64,000 nt of DNA from RUG14300 sp964561145 (GTDB lineage Bacteria; Bacillota; Clostridia; Christensenellales; CAG-1252): contig CAZLNZ010000001.1 in the NCBI GenBank assembly GCA_964561145.1, positions 186,001-250,000 on the forward strand, given 5' to 3'. Positions 62,401 through 64,000 of this stretch are shown here, piece by piece. The notes beneath the pieces are model-generated. The model saw only the letters and a list, made by a program, of their open reading frames with translations. It ran no database searches and was not told the DNA's origin. A program made the position numbers and the translations under genes. Each line of letters starts with the position of its first letter. Within the stretch, counting starts at the first letter, position 1.

Positions 62401-64000
62401 CACATACCGACTTCTTTGAAGTGTTATACAAGGAGAGCTATCTATATTATGGTGTAAATCCCGAAACAAATAAAAATGCTCTTGTTTTGGCTTCTCCTAT
62501 TGATGCTCAAACAATATCTGTTAAAGCTGTTGTAAGAAGAGAATTCAACTCACAAACGGAATTGAAACTACTTTCAAAGGCAGTGGCATTTGATTGTCAG
62601 CCAATATCGGGCGAGTTTACAATCGGCTCACCTATAACAATAACCGATGAATTTACTGCAATCGGAACCGAAGATCATCCCCTTTCAAGCAGTGTAACCT
62701 TTAACGGCGGGTATAATGAGATCACCTTTGCAAAAAATGAGAGTGGAGAAGAGATAATATATGGTAGTGACATAAAGTCACTGTTTGGTTATAGTAATGC
62801 AATAATTCAGCAATTTGCTGTTCGTTATGAGTATTCATTGAATACTGCGAATTCTGCAGGTATTTGTTACAATAACAGTAATGGCGAAATATGGAACTGT
62901 GTTGTTTACTTAGAACAAGACGTAACAGTTACCTATCCGATTGCCTTTATTACAAAACTTAACAAAAATAACTGGGTTATTGGGAGAATGGCGGCAGATG
63001 GAAGTGGTGTTATAGGAAACTCTCAAGCTACCTCGGGTTACGGTGCGATTGTAATCAATGGTAGAGGCGACTTGGTTATTAACAATGAATCCGGCAGTTT
63101 ACGCTTTACTCCTACGCCTCAAGAGGAGGGTGTGAAGTTTGCAGGCTTTAGCGATTATGATATAATATGCTTTAATGGAGAATTCCAAACCGATAGTGAG
63201 ATTGTCCAATATAATACATATAGTTTTACAGCTGAATTTATCAATAGCAAGCTGTACAATAAATTGGATCTTCTGGCATTAAACAGTGGCTTAGCAAAGG
63301 GATACGGACCTTTCTCCAAAGGAGAAGAGTATACATTGGAAGATAATATAGAGGTCTCAGCCTTAGAGATAAACGCACTTAGCGAGTTCTTAGGCATTTT
63401 GAATGGTAACGGATACACACTCACCATCGGTGGCTCTACAGATATCAAAAACGCGGTGTTTACAAAGCCTCAAGAGTCGACCGGAAGAGCAAGTTATAAC
63501 AATATAGTTTTCGATATCAGATCTCTTGACGACAGCTTGTTCTTATTTGACAAAGATACAGGCATTTCTCTAAACAACGTGGTAGTATTGAATGATAAGA
63601 CAAATGCTTGTCTTAATAATACAATCGGCGATACCGGCTTGAATATTAATAATGCTTTCATTGTTACAAGGAACGAAGAAACTTTTACTAATGCGAATAA
63701 CAATAGCTCGAAGGATGTTGGTGTCATTTATCTAACAGGCGAAAATGGATTGAGTTTCTCTCTTATCGTTAAGAACAACCTTACCTATCTTGCGGCAACG
63801 GCAAACGAGGGCGAAAACGAATTGTTTGCCGGATGGTATTTGAATGGTACGGATTTTGTTTTAGATAACGGAAGTGCGGACAACAATACATTGATACTCG
63901 TCGGTAAAGGTATTTATCGCACTGAGTTTATTTCTACATTTATTGAAGACGCAAATGATATCGGAGCCATACAAAAGGCTGTCTCGAACGGATTTGAATT
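50433..64000 (+). CDS. Giant GLUG beta-helix surface protein (runs off the window)
   Basis: Open frame of at least 4,522 codons with no stop before the window end. MKKIFHKN...LVVIVLAMLVVSVAFSSTATFA is a Sec signal peptide with likely cleavage after TFA; there is no lipobox, so it is secreted or anchored by an unseen C-terminus. The body is a chain of about 13 beta-helix units. Each opens with 'xxLxxLAxxxNxG...(F/L)xLxxDI', then 'PIGTxEHPFxGTFDGxGYT', 'SGLFGYVGxxAIIRNL', and several GLUG turns (AGGIVGxNxGxI). Each closes with an Ig/InlB-like 'GWY...' segment and '(T/R)YY(A/C)xF(V/I)'. It follows the giant lipoprotein in the same direction. An adhesin or cell-surface fibre is inferred. The gene's true length is unknown. 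Confidence 0.9.
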   Translation, partial: MKKIFHKNSLISTLMLVVIVLAMLVVSVAFSSTATFAAEDNLDNVIESTTLEKTPSKIITVNGVSYYRVDTAAELKYALRHSTGDKYLLMQDFTISYSGWVNENSGVQNNNHFYGMVLNEKGEPTGEFRTLKFAPSSKSESVEATNATYIGLFGVFGGSLNKLKYVYSGKIDFDGSKSNSSDGIFYGGGLCGIFKGQINDCQYVYSGTLNYYANSKGRTIFAGGIAGSFEGGRISDSVVAISGSIVSTNLLAQSQDDKDIDATNCKQYVGGISGYASQNGATTETVIENSTIAVSATLSTSDVVMTDFWDSIAGFAEPDSNDVSYVFPVGGIFAGATQAKITECNITISGSLSSMGGKSASKEGAIAGGIVGITAGNSPKIVFAESTYTMSGSISVSNSSIQNHWFQTNDYVGIVYQGGIIGKMPSQIDSKTTISNIVIYRNSAMVKSSIDSDKCAGGNYYGMLCGYGDTFSNWNGGNIWVVGNINGVRMLSTLSGSNVVENNSYGLVHSLKVYGGGYVSARFETNGLIFYAYASTSPFYGWYNSRSNMESDNKYQNSGEIGTKNEVINAQTNQTVKRNFFKPKGTYSQAQSISCLFLTTEIKTAGNMVQFANEMNAGYGSESSYDSSSTLNFPWVSVKLVNDITFTSGMPSIISFKGSFDGQGHTITFASSSTIVGRGKVAMFKNIEDGASFVNTNIVFAGDIYAGEQDSDNLDEETYAAVLAAKNNGVVENINLEISQASVLNVYGSKAMAGGLICINGADGDYALRQINVTIEGKIKVIGSNVTVGGLVASNDSTKPYTMINLYAKGELVGSMVSTSGTSKVGGLFGDTTKDIKTENVVVNIRDYSNYNNSVLMNSCKCSQLDCNDIIADLEEVRSTSNDWQTNAKKNLEEIKTAYAKLNVAARSQSSYDEVKGKLDKLAELEGISNREDLIYAIDEIIDAMKLFDCSAVCSDCLQTSTAYALVGNIGANDYQFSNTWVVGSYSQFPDDDVDQIGVGTKKLYFLEKGDSTEIATKTYGLNLIYVKDGNATCNMDISSIDADNIVFTISLDTTKVFTGWYTDFSNENMVELKGEGFKPGSRSGAIFYSSVIDSVIADYQTLLTLAKSTNAGQSYEGITFRLGNDIVFQTNYVPIGTLEHPFMGTFDGKGYTVTISNQGITGSQFGLFGVIGVAGQVKQVSVIYTGSSQTLPDSSVFGGIAAFNYGVIGQSSTSNKITVTYDCSIERAVTAGGIVGINYGTVQNAEVIFNDNGGSVGQISVKGAEGESIESMGTVGGVAAINKGEGLVKNVIIRYIQEYSLITNRIALRALNKNLNYVGTYAGGIVGFNQGAIYSCVVESTADSEDMTIAKAEIGKTGVLIGYNGGAIDSLWALYSFGESQLNCVPYGHPLICGDYSDSGNTLVKYGKGSVSIELYANNDLQPLGGSIIFKADEGTVPFYNYTSSLTEDRVVSSAEGGSGQNLAPKVGDSENSGLSGKTYYAVFVRTELRSREEYVEFAKSINNGFKAYANYIVNLSSSTSIMLDGNNMSVFPTIGNDTNRFYGSFNGNGYSIIYQNASSKLTPVFGVIGENSIVQNLVVEIRAGSTCSVPLEIEIDGESKTALGFLACANYGTIKDITINSIGSIYSVSLDYAGGVVGYNAGVIYSTTVTLDTQNNQGQECAGTINGDYAGGIVGYNEGVVGSDRLDSVKLIMNSGDLSSSVRGITAVGGIAGYNSQNGILKNVNAKISGTIGSLPMSEDKSKFVWNNSSLVTSEVSNFATNVGGIVGINQGSISSAICYTYQDAQFPVSGSDQSGNLGGIVGLNKGSVGMADESVKVYFNTDVEKDLARTFGGISGKNEGDITGCVVEIRSTVKAIRYIGGVVGHNQPGTLSNTEVTIAENAVMAAHGAITRVGGVIGYNLGLVNSIEAVVEGIIGAEDSGFVGGFVGVAESEIRDSFVILNNKLKYGNTSVVGLFAGDSSSFTVSLLNSWAVASNSDPLPSCGGGDKGYNVLKIVGNSKVNAQLVKDFDVVNIRFTANSQQGTTLKWYSDISRLEGFGSSNTVFIPDRSLNNATYHVCYFDLEIDNAEEFLNIYQFVNAYDLFNGVMFRLNYDLVIDATIQPIGTKQYPFKGVFEGAYHTITIEKGGIAGNEYSGLFGYVDDCAIIRNFILEIKDDVIVGSGMSKAQGALAGRLGGTVENVGINLLSAPYSLKASANVGALAGEVSTNLELSNVWCIVYNSAVKYGSVYENGNEADDLELNIMAVLGVGKYTLAFEETSSEPRAFLFTVTEGFEYYDNIYYSIGDLITITDMADPNTFGKVDDRPDDNSITYLSVIGLKGNVFTTSFIDLVINNQEDFIRFAYNVNTYGDNGAKFTFNLTGNELVIDLSMCPPIGTKEHPFTGILDGSAEVNGDRTNACYTIRVKGDLTSSGNEYSGLFGYVGNGAVIRNLIVRADNLEENPSYQGQTIGDKKSIYTGYLASYLEGTLENVTVVIGDDTKLYNINQDSLGGIIGVVGQGAKIVNTWLILPENSEYSVIGGYYDNSIHKYYDNLAKDFGIKLPNVIYRCGKGLMDINLERVDNKQDFKKENLMWQFSLTALENGEPAYGFVKNGELYSSSNKALGELISKYTDDISDENYLALFLDDEIGSFEDLLRLASLTNSNRRYEGVEFIQKNDIVIENGYTPIGGRVNQEGFGTMTDVYKYVEFIGIYNGNGKKIIIPEDVTIDSTYAGIFGILGNKATIKNLYIEVSGSIGVNNGDSAASTIYAGSLAGEDRGATLENIIVVINKSATLNATMDTGRVAYNSSLQYDVHGAIENIDQIKYAKNVWVLAYNNKYNFNKNNDEQDFYDGTGAFREGSFNGGINVITIIAAGELTCEFADSNYNIRISNLDYNVNEAREWYSIIKGKKVDCSEIKNDTFTTDVSDNCRIIYASFLESEIGTVDSLKKLAEDTNKGYDLYGLTFELVSDIEITADSGFIGIGGSVPFNATFNGNGHSIILSSGAVVKGKYAGIFGNVGQDGIIKNVVFIINGQLGYTKFTDAEVQKGNHNTFYAGALAYVQGKAENVIIIGTNASLESLNSANQGIAFGYDVRNLHTNVWLITSSENSYASYGEVTVGGESSINVMQVIGMGRLEATLQNNGEEWFVKLSNAYDAEKDYSIKGWYSNYSKDNQLSEALGINAAGTSIVAGDNGYLIPKRELINRTYEVVIINTIITDADQIVSIAKDVNIGGYTYENTSFSIGSDILITSSDYQSIGTEKTMFMGSFSGSYNGNYYTIYLDMKKKNVDESYSQVNVPLFAYNKGTITDLSVQLKGDMVMNNSVVGVICQYNYGVISNSFVSFDDKDIDVSGSYVGGIVGINQAGATISNSIVIIGEKTTIVGRYAAGGQVGQNDGYIYGSTGGDNSDFSLWETSRKDQLKGITEYAGIIIKGRVMVENSETGITLYVGGGIGLSQNRGYISGLILRLYEGGSVYGEGDNVAAGGIVGRSSATIRNTVVMTDGEVNAQATTSNVGYFAGSIQGSANNSWLVYQIPSDIKAIGNGYESVNSLQISGNGVIDVYLDSNNNIIFTNITPEGGASIDGWYVNNGVQVNDSVGNVYDNNTFRPNLTITGRTVNAVFINTEIRTVYDLIVMANTVNGGLFSKNLTFKLMNDITITKDDPLTACIGIYTENGAYGFKHEFLGQEYTITIESEGMLSQEYMGIFGYATSSAIIKDLSVVYTSGGFGSNATQAFGGIVGINAGEITNCQVTIESTASLSGVVVGGISGSNQGKMDNCKVSCYGLMEATSVMDSDNKSPNAYVGGISGSNSGDISNIEIILGNGSELKAVYKDNASGATYVGGISGSNSRTIEHFYISIEVATLQALSRVSAYAGGVVGSNIGSLEYGYVKIASSAISGDVSGGIAGANSNYLRNIVVMVDSTSNMKDSAVYQFHKTEASIAINVWTYNDNSRLNSSISQINNMTYKDGERLLVVHNDYQEIVAGGNIVFYASFIEDDGITMYADAHTDFFEVLYKESYLYYGVNPETNKNALVLASPIDAQTISVKAVVRREFNSQTELKLLSKAVAFDCQPISGEFTIGSPITITDEFTAIGTEDHPLSSSVTFNGGYNEITFAKNESGEEIIYGSDIKSLFGYSNAIIQQFAVRYEYSLNTANSAGICYNNSNGEIWNCVVYLEQDVTVTYPIAFITKLNKNNWVIGRMAADGSGVIGNSQATSGYGAIVINGRGDLVINNESGSLRFTPTPQEEGVKFAGFSDYDIICFNGEFQTDSEIVQYNTYSFTAEFINSKLYNKLDLLALNSGLAKGYGPFSKGEEYTLEDNIEVSALEINALSEFLGILNGNGYTLTIGGSTDIKNAVFTKPQESTGRASYNNIVFDIRSLDDSLFLFDKDTGISLNNVVVLNDKTNACLNNTIGDTGLNINNAFIVTRNEETFTNANNNSSKDVGVIYLTGENGLSFSLIVKNNLTYLAATANEGENELFAGWYLNGTDFVLDNGSADNNTLILVGKGIYRTEFISTFIEDANDIGAIQKAVSNGFE
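50640..64000 (+). repeat. About 13 beta-helix units of the second giant
   Basis: Unit openings read by eye at about 50641, 52245, 53727, 54903, 56641, 57440, 58327, 59204, 60037, 61258, 62554, 63229 and 63935, so units are 0.6-1.7 kb. The last opening (EDANDIGAIQKAVSNGFE) is cut by the window edge, so more units follow. Confidence 0.75.
53010..53303 (+). other. Helical insert bracketed by Cys clusters in the second giant
   Basis: CKCSQLDC (53010-53033 with its leading Ser/Cys) opens and CSAVCSDC (53280-53303) closes a ~80-residue charged helical segment (KKNLEEIKTAYAKLN, VKGKLDKLAELEG, IYAIDEIIDAMKLF), inserted between two GLUG units. The six cysteines could staple the two ends together. Confidence 0.75.

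Overview
The window is low-GC DNA (roughly 40% by eye) using the standard bacterial code. It has strong AGGAGG-type ribosome sites, TTGACA/TATAAT promoters with 17-18 base spacers, intrinsic terminators with U-runs, N-terminal lipoprotein and Sec signals, and many genes typical of Clostridia (DUF2804, clostridial-type thyA, a MacB-like fused ABC transporter, a TtcA-type PP-loop enzyme). The likely source is an uncultured gut-type Clostridia lineage; the exact family cannot be read from the sequence.

Bases 1-19000 are ordinary chromosome. From left to right: the 3' part of a SAM methyltransferase, a DUF2804 gene, a GIY-YIG-type gene, a decayed patch (ISL3 transposase remnant and a BspA-like leucine-rich-repeat remnant) with two striking inverted repeats, a small membrane protein, a P2B-type calcium ATPase and a 959-residue membrane protein of unknown function (both minus strand), a GLUG-repeat lipoprotein that looks leaderless and sits 15 bases before thyA, an MFS transporter with a ~205-residue extracellular insertion (minus), an ABC/FtsX exporter, and a TtcA-like enzyme. 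Several starts are set by promoters or ribosome sites inside the longest open frame.

Bases 19067-64000 are almost wholly two giant co-directional genes. The first (19067-50335) encodes a 10,422-residue lipoprotein. It has about 20 diverged beta-rich units, each ending in an 'IYYDG...vYIDLP...' strand pair and an acidic/Ala linker of the AEASD type. Dense cysteine modules with the pattern CGC-x4-C-x3-G-x-C... sit at unit linkers. A canonical calcium-binding DxNxDGxxDxxE loop follows, then about 15 Ig-like 'GGYQ' modules and an MBG-like end. The second (50433 to beyond the window) is an exported protein of more than 4,522 residues. It is built from about 13 GLUG-type beta-helix units and contains one helical insert bracketed by cysteine clusters.

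The two giants share style (export signal, beta-repeat architecture, helical inserts next to Cys clusters) and have no terminator with a U-run between them, so they probably form one operon producing very long cell-surface fibres or adhesins. The small GLUG lipoprotein at 10515 is a short relative of the second giant. No tRNA, rRNA, CRISPR array or prophage module was seen.
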